Positions 25,738 to 33,165 of a stretch of 33,165 bases of DNA are shown one piece after another (positions within the stretch are counted from its first letter, which is position 1; each line of letters starts with the position of its first letter). The stretch comes from Flavobacteriaceae bacterium (GTDB lineage Bacteria > Bacteroidota > Bacteroidia > Flavobacteriales > Flavobacteriaceae), in assembly GCA_947456815.1 (NCBI GenBank), contig CANGTL010000032.1:1-33165 (forward strand), read 5' to 3'. Under the pieces are notes generated by a model. It saw only the letters and a list, made by a program, of their open reading frames with translations. It searched no databases and was not told the DNA's origin. The translations under genes were made by a program, and so were the position numbers.

Positions 25738-27060
25738 CTACAAAATACTTTTTAGTTGGAACTTGCATTTCAGTAGTTTGCCATTTCGTTCGACTTCAAA
25801 ATACAGCCATTTTCCTTCTTCTGATTTTAGTAAATTATTGATAGACTGCAAAGTATAGCGATAGGCTTCGACATTATTGATGGAGACAATCAAATCGCCC
25901 ACTTGTAAACCGCTTGCTTCGGCGGGAGAGTTTTTTCGGACACTTGCAATGGAGAAGATGGGTTTGAGCGTAAACTTTAGTTTAAAGTCATTTTGTGCTT
26001 TATTGCCATTACCATCGTAACTATTATCTAGATTGACCGTTTGTAAATTGACCGTTTCTTGTACCCATTGCATACCATCATTCTGCAACTCAATACCGCT
26101 CATGTTGTATAAAAATGGGTCATTAAAATAGTGGCTTTTTGAAAAATAGATTTTATTATTTGAATAGTCGAAAATAATATTAAATCGTTTTAATATCTCT
26201 CCACCAAGCGAACCTACGCGGTCAACTACTTTATTAACACTCTTTATCGAAATAGAATCTGGGAAAGCCACAATGGGATTCTCGAATGTAAACGAATTGA
26301 TTTTGACACTGCCAATCTTTGACCGAAATCCATTGATATCTCCGCTAAAACCTTTGCCTAAGTAATCTTCAAACTTAATATTTGGCATGTTGATTTTCTT
26401 TTCTTTGTTTTCGAAAAGCCACAATGCGTCGCTGTTTCCGATATCAATAAGAAGTTTAGATGGAACTTGCTCATTTGCTATTGCAACATCGCTAATCAAA
26501 TAAGGCTTGTTCCGTTCTATCATGATAGAAGATGCTGAGCGCTTCAACATTTTCTTTCTAATCTTCTTGGTGTCTTTATAAACAAAAACCTTTTTCTTAT
26601 CATAATTGACTTCAACGATATTGTCTTTGAAGAAATTATAGCCAATTATTCCATTGACAGGAATACCGATATGGGATGAAAAATTAAAGCTCTGGTCGAG
26701 TACAATAAAGACATCATGATGCCGATCGACCAATCCTTTGTACGATAAAATGTTGTTGGAAGATTTCAACCCTTCAATCGGTTCGTTACTTCCTAGACCT
26801 TTTAGCTTGATTTTTTGAACACTGTGAAAACTCACTTCTTCTTTATCATCGAGACTCAGTAAGATGGTTTCATCTACACCAGAATCTAACAGAAAATTTA
26901 AAGGCACACCATTTACTTCAAGTGGAATAAAAACCAGGTTATTAATGAGCTGGAAAGGGATCGCAATTTTGTCTTTATTATTCTCAAACTGAAATCCACT
27001 CTGACCAAATAGCGTGACCTGCCAAAAAAGTAAAATGAAAATGAAGTTGCGGAATTTCAT
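25738..27060 (-). CDS. Secreted retropepsin-like aspartyl protease with PDZ domain
   Basis: This protein of 440 residues has a signal peptide (MKFRNFIFILLFWQVTLFGQ). Two aspartyl-protease lobes follow: the first has NFLLDSGVDETI (Asp-Ser-Gly in place of Asp-Thr-Gly), the second has KLLIDIGNSDALWL (Asp-Ile-Gly). The last 90 or so residues form a PDZ domain (SPAEASGLQVGDLIVSINNVEAY). The expected role is periplasmic or surface proteolysis. The second-lobe DIG is unusual, so activity is not certain. The frame extends upstream to 27120; Met at 27060 gives the best signal peptide, with Met at 27075 an alternative. It is divergent from the aminotransferase. Confidence 0.85.
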   Translation of the reverse strand: MKFRNFIFILLFWQVTLFGQSGFQFENNKDKIAIPFQLINNLVFIPLEVNGVPLNFLLDSGVDETILLSLDDKEEVSFHSVQKIKLKGLGSNEPIEGLKSSNNILSYKGLVDRHHDVFIVLDQSFNFSSHIGIPVNGIIGYNFFKDNIVEVNYDKKKVFVYKDTKKIRKKMLKRSASSIMIERNKPYLISDVAIANEQVPSKLLIDIGNSDALWLFENKEKKINMPNIKFEDYLGKGFSGDINGFRSKIGSVKINSFTFENPIVAFPDSISIKSVNKVVDRVGSLGGEILKRFNIIFDYSNNKIYFSKSHYFNDPFLYNMSGIELQNDGMQWVQETVNLQTVNLDNSYDGNGNKAQNDFKLKFTLKPIFSIASVRKNSPAEASGLQVGDLIVSINNVEAYRYTLQSINNLLKSEEGKWLYFEVERNGKLLKCKFQLKSIL

Positions 27061-27087
27061 GAAAATTGTTTGCATAAAATTAATTAA

Positions 27088-27120
27088 AAAAAGTAAGTTA
27101 CCGCCAGATAATAATATCAA
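27088..27120 (-). promoter_or_regulatory. Candidate promoter of the aspartyl-protease gene
   Basis: On the minus strand, TTG (27120-27118) is followed after 22 bp by TACTTTTT (27095-27088), one base off the TAnnTTTG consensus. It lies 27 bp before the preferred ATG. Confidence 0.35.
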
Positions 27121-27129
27121 CTAAAACAA

Positions 27130-27160
27130 TTGGTGTACTCTCAAAAAATTCGCAAATTTG
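27130..27160 (+). promoter_or_regulatory. Promoter of the aminotransferase gene
   Basis: TTG (27130-27132), a 20-bp spacer and CAAATTTG (27153-27160) fit the TTG-N17-23-TAnnTTTG pattern with one mismatch. The ATG at 27184 lies 23 bp after it. This rules out the longer reading frame that begins at 27130, inside the promoter. Confidence 0.5.
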
Positions 27161-27183
27161 CAATTCAAAAAAACAAACGCATC

Positions 27184-28377
27184 ATGCCAAAAATATCCAA
27201 CAAAGGAAAGCAAATGCCGGAATCACCTATTCGTAAATTGGTTCCATATTCTGACATTGCCAAAAAGAAAGGAAATAAAGTATACCATCTAAATATTGGG
27301 CAACCCGATATTAAGACTCCGGAAGTCGCGATGAATTCTATCAAAAATCTTGACATCAAGGTACTAGAATACAGTCATTCTGCTGGTTTTGAAAGTTATA
27401 GAACTAAACTATCGCAATACTATAAAAATCATGGTCTACCAATAGATATCGCGGATATTATCATCACGACTGGCGGATCGGAAGCGCTGCTTTTTGCAAT
27501 GGGAAGCACCATGGATCAAGGAGATGAAATCATTATACCTGAACCATTCTATGCAAACTATAATGGATTTTCTACTGCATCAGGCGTAAAAGTAGTACCG
27601 GTTATTTCAACCATAGATACTGGTTTTGCCTTACCTCCTATCGCTGATTTTGAAAAGCTTATCACGCCAAAGACCAAAGCCATCTTGATTTGTAATCCAG
27701 GTAATCCAACAGGTTATTTGTACTCGAAGGAAGAAATGATGCAATTGGCGGACTTGGTTAAAAAGCACGATTTATTTTTGATTGCGGATGAAGTTTACCG
27801 CGAGTTTACTTACGACGGAGATATTCATTATTCTGTGATGAATATTCCTGGATTGGAGGAAAACGCGATTATGATTGATTCGGTTTCAAAAAGATACAGC
27901 ATGTGCGGCGCTCGAATCGGATGCATCGTATCCAAAAATAAAGAGTTGATGGCGACCGCAATGAAATTCGCTCAAGCGCGTTTGAGTCCACCAACTTTCG
28001 CCCAAATAGCAAGCGAAGCAGCGCTAGAAACGCCTCAAAGCTATTTCGATGAAGTGATCACTGAGTATAGAGATCGCCGAGATACTTTAATTGCAGAACT
28101 ACAAAAAATTGAAGGCGTTAAAGTCGCCAAACCAAAAGGTGCTTTTTACTGCATTGCCCAATTGCCGATTGATAATGCTGACAAATTTGCGCAATGGCTT
28201 TTGGAGTCTTTCGATCTCAATAAAGAAACAGTGATGGTAGCGCCCGCTGCAGGTTTTTACTCAACGCCAGGTGTTGGATTAAACGAGGTACGCATCGCCT
28301 ATGTTTTGAAAAAAGACGATTTGATTAAGTCGGTGCAAATTCTTAAAGAAGCGATTCACGTCTATAATCAAAAATAG
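27184..28377 (+). CDS. PLP-dependent aminotransferase (class I/II, aspartate-aminotransferase-like)
   Basis: This protein of 397 residues is a fold-type I transaminase. Features are YHLNIGQPDI near the N terminus, the GGSEALLFA cofactor-phosphate region, NPGNPTGYLYS with the substrate-contacting Asn, IADEVYREFTYD with the PLP-ring Asp and Tyr, and the Schiff-base Lys in SVSKRYSMCGARIG. The carboxylate-binding Arg is in NEVRIAYVL. It most resembles aspartate or broad-specificity aminotransferases, but the amino-acid substrate is not fixed by these motifs. It is a single gene with its own promoter. Structured repeat copy D and a bidirectional terminator follow. Confidence 0.93.
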   Translation: MPKISNKGKQMPESPIRKLVPYSDIAKKKGNKVYHLNIGQPDIKTPEVAMNSIKNLDIKVLEYSHSAGFESYRTKLSQYYKNHGLPIDIADIIITTGGSEALLFAMGSTMDQGDEIIIPEPFYANYNGFSTASGVKVVPVISTIDTGFALPPIADFEKLITPKTKAILICNPGNPTGYLYSKEEMMQLADLVKKHDLFLIADEVYREFTYDGDIHYSVMNIPGLEENAIMIDSVSKRYSMCGARIGCIVSKNKELMATAMKFAQARLSPPTFAQIASEAALETPQSYFDEVITEYRDRRDTLIAELQKIEGVKVAKPKGAFYCIAQLPIDNADKFAQWLLESFDLNKETVMVAPAAGFYSTPGVGLNEVRIAYVLKKDDLIKSVQILKEAIHVYNQK

Positions 28378-28383
28378 ATTTAG

Positions 28384-28449
28384 TAGCTATTCCCGCTCTC
28401 GCCTTTATCTCTTCGCTGCGCTGCGAGGATATCGGCTCCATCGGGGCTA
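28384..28449 (-). repeat. Structured intergenic repeat, copy D
   Basis: Minus strand TAGC-CCCG (28449-28442) pairs with CGGG-AATA-GCTA (28395-28384). Inside, GCC/GGC and TATC/GATA pairs match copy A. The inner hairpin is short and GC-rich (TCGC with GCGA) and unlike the other copies. It begins 6 bp after the aminotransferase stop codon, so it would be in the 3' untranslated region of that mRNA, in the same sense as copy A in the ddl leader. Confidence 0.7.
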
Positions 28450-28481
28450 GGGCACTCAAAAGCAAGTCAAGATCTTTCCAT

Positions 28482-28514
28482 AAAAAAAGCAACTCGTTGG
28501 AGTTGCTTTTTTTT
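28482..28514. terminator. Bidirectional terminator between the aminotransferase and the giant adhesin
   Basis: AAAAAAAGCAACTC (28482-28495) pairs with GAGTTGCTTTTTTT (28500-28513) around GTTG. The A and T tracts on both sides let it serve both convergent genes. Confidence 0.9.
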
Positions 28515-28521
28515 ATGAATT

Positions 28522-31500
28522 TTATCTCTTCAAAGAAAAATGGGCTCTAAATTCTTTGTCTTGTCCCTTTTCTTTATAAAATACTTTAAACCAATAATCA
28601 TCGCCAGGTAGGTCTGCGCCGTTATACTTTCCGTCCCAACCTTCGCCTTGTGTGGCGATTTGTTTGAGCAATTTACCATAGCGATCAAATATATAAATAA
28701 ACGCCTGTGGTTGATCTGCGATTTCAAATATATTCCAAGTGTCATTAAATCCATCGCCATTTGGAGTAAAGAATTTCGGATAGTTTACAATCGTAAATGT
28801 ATCTTGCTTAAATCCACATCCAAATTTATCTTTTACCGTAATGGTATGGGTGCCGGATATAAAAGTTATAAAGAAATTATTACCTTGGAACGGCCCAGAA
28901 TCCAACTGATACAAATAATCTCCCGGTGGTGACACACGCACGGTCACTACCTGTCCATCTTCAAAATACGTAGTCTGAGAAATTGCCATTGCACTTGGAG
29001 CCAGCGAAGCACTAATGGTAGCGTTCTTCGTATCTTGACAACCTGTGAGCAGATTCGTTACCTTAACACTATAAGGTCCAGGGACTGTGGCGGTATAGCT
29101 ATTACCAGTCTCTGCTGCAATTACACCGTTGATATCCGACCACTCAAAACTATATTGAGCAGGACTTAAATTGGTGGTTAAAGTATAATCCGAAATCGGA
29201 TTCCCCGAAGCATCCATACAGATAAATCCTTCTTGTGGTAAGTTAATCACCGGAAGTGGATTCACATTTATAGTGCCTGTTAAACTCGCACTACCACAAC
29301 CACCAGAGGTAGTAATAATATAATTGAATGTGCCCGACTCTCTTGTGACCCCATTGATAGTAAAGGTTTTGGTTGTCGTATTAAAACTTCCTTGAATGCC
29401 ATCTGGAACCGTCCCTGCAACCAAAGAAGCTCCCGTGGCACCATTGTCAACTTGATAGGTAATTGGCAAAATCGGTTCGTTGATACAAACCGTTTGTAAG
29501 GTCGTGGCTACAGGGGTGAGCAAAGTAATAGATACATTTGGATTAATGGTAATGGTACCGTTTAAGGAATCCACGCCACAACCTCCCACTGTGGTCACTA
29601 CGTAAGGATAGGAACCCACAAGTGAACTCGCACCAGAGATTGTAAATAAGCCTCCTGTATAAACTCCGGTGACTCCCGGTGGTAATCCAGTAACACTAAC
29701 ACTGGTAGGATTGTTCTCTGTTCGATAAGTAATAATGTCTATTGGTTCATTTATACAAGCACTTTGAAAAGTTGTGCTAGGCGTAGAGCTCAGAATCAAT
29801 CGAACTTCAGGTCGAACTACCAGCACACCACTGAGCGATGAAGAGGAGCATCCGCCTGTGGTAGAAACTACAAAATTAAAGGTCCCTGACTCCAAGGCTG
29901 TTCCGCTAATGGTCAAAACCCCTGCCGTAAAAATCGGATTCACGCCAAGTGGTAATCCTCCAGATGTAATAGACGCACCTGTTGCTAGATTGCCAATGGT
30001 ATAAGAAAATGGCGTAATATTATTGTTGATACAGAGTGTTTGCACACTAACTCCTGCCGTTAAAGCAATACTTGCCACTGGCAGAATAGTCACACTGGCC
30101 AAACTAGTAGCTGTCACACAGGGCGCTGTGCCCGTTAATGTATAAGTAAATGTACTAGAAGTAGCTCCAACTGTAGGAACGAAAGTTCCCGCTAGTGCAT
30201 TGAATACTCCTCCTGTTCCTGAACTTCTACTCCAAACTCCTCCTGGCTCCTCGCCAATAATTAGCGAGAATAAATCAACAGTAGTAGTGGCACTCTCGCA
30301 AATTATTTGTGATGGTCCACCTACTCCTGCATTGGGTTGATTGTTAACATTCACCGTGGCAACACTACTAGCATTCACGCATGGAGCAACTCCCGGTATA
30401 GTATACGTAAATGTGCTTGTCGTAGAGCCCGCCGATGGCGTAAAACTTCCACTGGCAGCATTAAACAAACCTCCCGTACCTGAACTTCTACTCCATGTTC
30501 CTCCTGCTTGTTCCCCTGTGATTAATCCAAATAAATCAATCGGGGTAGCACTACTATCACAAATTGATGTAGAACCTCCCACTCCTGCATTGGGCTGTGC
30601 ACTAATGTTTACTGTTGCTTGACTCGTATCATTTGTACATGGTAATACGCCACTTAAAGTATAAACAAATGTACTATTGGTGGCTCCAAGGGCTGGAGTG
30701 AATGTACCCAAAACAGCATCAAAGGTTCCACCTAAGCCTCCTGTTCTTGTCCAAACACCACCCGACTGCTCTGAGGTAATTAATGAAAATAAATCTATCG
30801 CCGTTGTACTGCTATCACAAACAGCTATCGCTCCATCCACACCAGCAATTGGTTGTGCATTGATGTTTATCGTAGCAAGACTACTTGAATCAATACATGG
30901 TGCTGTTCCAATTATCGTATAAGTAAAGGTACTGTTTGTAGCGCCTGGCGCTGGGGTAAATCTTGCCGTTGTAGCATCAAATGTTCCACCTGTACCTGAA
31001 CTTCTAATCCAGGTTCCTCCTGCTTGTTCCCCATTAATTAATGAAAATAAATCTATAGCAGTAGTATCATTATCACAAACCACTTTTGGTAATCCGTTTA
31101 CTCCTGCATCGGGTTGCGCATTAATGTTCACCGTAGCCACACTTGTATCATTACCGCATGGCGCTAGACCATTTACAGTATAGATAAATGTTCCACTTAG
31201 AGATCCTGGAGCAGGGGTATAGATTCCCCCAGGGGTAAGTGTTCCGCCACTTCCTGTATTTCGTGACCAAGTTCCTCCTGATTGTTCCCCTGTAATGAGC
31301 GTATTTAAGTCTATAGGAGTTGTGCTGCTATCACAGATCGTTGTCGCTCCATCAACACCCGCTTTAGGCGCCGCAATTACATCTATATTCACTTGAGTAC
31401 TAACATCCAAACAAGGCGGTGTAGCTATGATACTATAAGCAAAAACGTTGGGAATATTAATTGTTGTAGCTGTTGGTGTAAAGGTTCCCGCTATAGGATC

Positions 31501-33165
31501 AAAGATTCCTCCGCTTCCTAAGAAACGAATCCATGTTCCGCCTGCTTGTTCTCCTGTGATTAAACTAAACAAATCAATGGGCGTAGTGCTATCACTACAA
31601 ACTAGCAGTGGTGGGTTGGCCACCCCTGAATTAGGCTGTGCATTGATGGTTACCGTAGCAATACTTGTTGCATCCACACATGGTGCAACCCCTGGTAATC
31701 TGTATTCAAATCTACTGGTCGTTGCGCCAATGGCCGCTGTGAAAGTTCCTGCTGCTGCGTTAAAAGTTCCTCCACTTCCCCCTGGCAATTGTGTCCAACT
31801 TCCCCCTGGTTGCTCTGCAGTAATTAATGAAAATAAATCTATAACTGTAGTATCTGTATCACAAATCGTAATGCCTCCTGATACTCCTGCATCGGGTTGT
31901 GCATTAATATTTACTGTGGCGGTACTACTTGAATTAATACAAGGCGCTATTCCTGTTAGTTCATATTTAAAAGTGCTGGTAATGGCTCCCGAAGCTGAAG
32001 TAAAAGTTCCCGCCACAGCGTTAAATGTACCACCACTTCCTCCAGGTAATTGGGTCCAAACACCACCTGGCTGTTCTGATGTGATTAATCCAAATAAATC
32101 AACTGGTGTACTGTCATTATCACAAATTGTGGTGTTACCGTTTGTTCCTGCAACTGGTTGCGCATTGATGGTAACTGTGGCAATACTAATATCATCAACA
32201 CAAGGAGCAACTCCTGCTATTCTATATTCAAATGTACTGGTGGTAGATCCCGAAGCTGGGATATAGGTCGCTGCTATTGGGTCAAACGTTCCGCCTGTTC
32301 CACCGGGCAATCTGGTCCATGTTCCCCCAGGTTGCTCACCGGTAATCAAATTAAATAAATTTATCACAGCGATACTGCTATCACAAACAACTACTGATCC
32401 ATCGATACCCGCATCTGGTTGGGCATTAATATTAACTATGGCAACACTTGTAGCATTTACACAAGGTGCTACTGCCGTTAGTTCGTATTGGAAAGTGCTC
32501 GTAGTGGCTCCCAATACCGAAGTAAAAGTTCCCGCCACAGCGTTAAAGGTTCCTCCTGTTCCTCCAGGTAATCTTGTCCATGTCCCCCCGGCTTGTTCCC
32601 CTGTAATTAAACTAAATAAATCAACTGGCGTAATATCATTATCACAAATTGTGGTATTACCGTTTGTTCCTGCAGTTGGTTGCGCATTTATGTTTACTGT
32701 AGCAATACTAAAGTCATCAACACAAGGCGCAACTCCTGTTATTCTATATTCAAATGTACTTGAAGTAGCTCCTGCAGCTGGAGTAAAAGTACCTGCTAAT
32801 GGGTCAAAGGTTCCCCCTGTTCCTCCCGGCAATCTTATCCAAGTTCCCCCGGATTGCTCACCAGTGATCAAATTGAATAAATTTATCGCTGTGCTACTGT
32901 TATCACAAACTAATGTAGAACCGTCTACTCCAGCATCTGGCTGCGCATTAATGTTGACTGTGGCAACACTCGTGGCATTGCTACAAGGAGCAACACCTGC
33001 CACCTCATACTGGAAAGTGCTCGTTGTAGCTCCTGGAGCAGGAATAAAAGTACCTGCTACTGCATTAAATGTTCCGCCTGTTCCCCCTGGTAATCTTGTC
33101 CATGTCCCACCGGCTTGTTCCCCTGTAATTAAATTAAATAAATTAATTGGCGTAATATCAGTATC
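28522..33165 (-). CDS. Giant repeat adhesin with type B T9SS C-terminal domain (5' end outside window)
   Basis: The frame is open to the window edge, so 1547 C-terminal residues are seen and the start lies beyond it. In order there are at least 12 repeats of about 87 residues (core ICD...DLFSLITGEQAGGTW...GGTF...STFxY...APC...VNINAQP), three different repeats of about 92 residues (CINEP...GGCGxxSLxGTI), a PKD/Ig-like region, and the CHU_C domain with FFTPNGDGFNDTW, IFDRYGKLL, GWDGKYNG and LPGDDYWFKV. It would be exported and anchored by the type IX system and act as a surface adhesin, as SprB does in gliding; the adhesive role is inference. No PorP/SprF gene follows. The Met codon usage near 33003 is not a real start. 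Confidence 0.92.
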   Translation of the reverse strand, partial: DTDITPINLFNLITGEQAGGTWTRLPGGTGGTFNAVAGTFIPAPGATTSTFQYEVAGVAPCSNATSVATVNINAQPDAGVDGSTLVCDNSSTAINLFNLITGEQSGGTWIRLPGGTGGTFDPLAGTFTPAAGATSSTFEYRITGVAPCVDDFSIATVNINAQPTAGTNGNTTICDNDITPVDLFSLITGEQAGGTWTRLPGGTGGTFNAVAGTFTSVLGATTSTFQYELTAVAPCVNATSVAIVNINAQPDAGIDGSVVVCDSSIAVINLFNLITGEQPGGTWTRLPGGTGGTFDPIAATYIPASGSTTSTFEYRIAGVAPCVDDISIATVTINAQPVAGTNGNTTICDNDSTPVDLFGLITSEQPGGVWTQLPGGSGGTFNAVAGTFTSASGAITSTFKYELTGIAPCINSSSTATVNINAQPDAGVSGGITICDTDTTVIDLFSLITAEQPGGSWTQLPGGSGGTFNAAAGTFTAAIGATTSRFEYRLPGVAPCVDATSIATVTINAQPNSGVANPPLLVCSDSTTPIDLFSLITGEQAGGTWIRFLGSGGIFDPIAGTFTPTATTINIPNVFAYSIIATPPCLDVSTQVNIDVIAAPKAGVDGATTICDSSTTPIDLNTLITGEQSGGTWSRNTGSGGTLTPGGIYTPAPGSLSGTFIYTVNGLAPCGNDTSVATVNINAQPDAGVNGLPKVVCDNDTTAIDLFSLINGEQAGGTWIRSSGTGGTFDATTARFTPAPGATNSTFTYTIIGTAPCIDSSSLATININAQPIAGVDGAIAVCDSSTTAIDLFSLITSEQSGGVWTRTGGLGGTFDAVLGTFTPALGATNSTFVYTLSGVLPCTNDTSQATVNISAQPNAGVGGSTSICDSSATPIDLFGLITGEQAGGTWSRSSGTGGLFNAASGSFTPSAGSTTSTFTYTIPGVAPCVNASSVATVNVNNQPNAGVGGPSQIICESATTTVDLFSLIIGEEPGGVWSRSSGTGGVFNALAGTFVPTVGATSSTFTYTLTGTAPCVTATSLASVTILPVASIALTAGVSVQTLCINNNITPFSYTIGNLATGASITSGGLPLGVNPIFTAGVLTISGTALESGTFNFVVSTTGGCSSSSLSGVLVVRPEVRLILSSTPSTTFQSACINEPIDIITYRTENNPTSVSVTGLPPGVTGVYTGGLFTISGASSLVGSYPYVVTTVGGCGVDSLNGTITINPNVSITLLTPVATTLQTVCINEPILPITYQVDNGATGASLVAGTVPDGIQGSFNTTTKTFTINGVTRESGTFNYIITTSGGCGSASLTGTINVNPLPVINLPQEGFICMDASGNPISDYTLTTNLSPAQYSFEWSDINGVIAAETGNSYTATVPGPYSVKVTNLLTGCQDTKNATISASLAPSAMAISQTTYFEDGQVVTVRVSPPGDYLYQLDSGPFQGNNFFITFISGTHTITVKDKFGCGFKQDTFTIVNYPKFFTPNGDGFNDTWNIFEIADQPQAFIYIFDRYGKLLKQIATQGEGWDGKYNGADLPGDDYWFKVFYKEKGQDKEFRAHFSLKR
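28525..28785 (-). other. CHU_C / gliding-motility-associated sorting domain
   Basis: These are the last 85 or so residues of the adhesin. The TPNGDGxNDTW opening, the FDRYGKLL strand, GWDGKYNG, DDYWF and the terminal HFSLKR are the hallmarks of the type B T9SS signal (TIGR04131). This type is not removed in the same way as type A signals and normally depends on an SprF-like partner. Confidence 0.92.
29262..30078 (-). repeat. Three tandem repeats of about 92 residues in the adhesin
   Basis: Each unit is about 276 bp and encodes a CIN(N/E)xI segment, a GLPxGV turn, a FTISG strand and a conserved TxGGCGxxSLxG end. They lie between the 87-residue repeats and the C-terminal sorting region, probably as a rigid stalk. 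Confidence 0.8.
30079..33165 (-). repeat. Tandem 87-residue (about 261-bp) repeats in the adhesin, 11 full and one partial
   Basis: Unit boundaries (the INAQP motif, minus strand) fall near 32949, 32688, 32418, 32157, 31896, 31633, 31370, 31112, 30851, 30593 and 30335, and the array continues past the window edge. The units from the edge to about 31900 alternate between two subtypes. One has TNGNTTICDND and TSTFxYEL, the other DGS...VCDxS and STFEYRI. The array here is therefore a two-unit repeat of about 522 bp. Confidence 0.9.

Noticed and set aside
31448..32266. Long plus-strand open frame of 272 residues opposite the adhesin
   Set aside because: It is the antisense of the repeat array. 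It stays open because the same composition recurs every 261 bp, and it shows no domain or start context. Similar short frames at 29774, 30341 and 30677 have the same cause.

Overview
The window is AT-rich chromosomal DNA from a member of the Bacteroidota, most probably a Flavobacterium or a close relative in the Flavobacteriaceae. This rests on several things seen in the sequence: a giant repeat adhesin with a type B type IX secretion (CHU_C, gliding-motility-associated) C-terminal domain, DUF5723 and DUF1573 proteins, TAnnTTTG-type -7 promoter elements, almost no Shine-Dalgarno sequences, and housekeeping gene neighbourhoods typical of the family. No rRNA, tRNA, CRISPR array, phage or transposase gene was seen.

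Layout: (1) 1-3.8 kb holds the tail of an RluA-type pseudouridine synthase, a DUF5723 outer-membrane protein, an ALDH3-like aldehyde dehydrogenase and an unknown multi-pass membrane protein. (2) 4.0-9.6 kb holds rluD-like and PASTA genes (minus strand), ddl and coaD (plus strand), then a DbpA-like helicase and a NUDIX hydrolase (minus strand). (3) 9.6-10.7 kb holds pyrE and an SRPBCC gene, ended by a strong terminator. (4) 10.9-15.9 kb is a three-gene type I secretion cassette: a C39-ABC transporter, an HlyD adaptor and a TolC-like channel. It lies between housekeeping genes and has no visible substrate gene. The C39 domain keeps its Cys but has Arg where the catalytic His is expected. (5) 15.9-22.2 kb holds a biotin-protein ligase (minus strand), rsfS-ftsH, and an envelope-lipid operon: LUD protein, cdsA, psd, acyl-CoA-binding protein and a lipoprotein Mn-type superoxide dismutase. 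(6) 22.2-28.4 kb holds valS (minus strand), a DUF1573 protein, a secreted aspartyl-protease/PDZ protein (minus strand) and a PLP aminotransferase. (7) 28.5 kb to the end is the 3' 4.6 kb of a giant minus-strand adhesin with at least 12 repeats of about 87 residues, three repeats of about 92 residues and a CHU_C sorting domain. Its 5' end is outside the window.

The most unusual signal is between the genes. Four copies of one structured element (outer arms TAGC-CCCG and CGGG-bulge-GCTA, with a variable inner hairpin) occur at 5.7, 6.9, 25.0 and 28.4 kb. One copy changes the outer stem on both sides (CCTG with CAGG), which is compensatory. Three of them lie beside arrays of degenerate 8-bp tandem repeats that run up to the start codons of ddl and coaD or close to that of valS. 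I know of no described function for this composite element.
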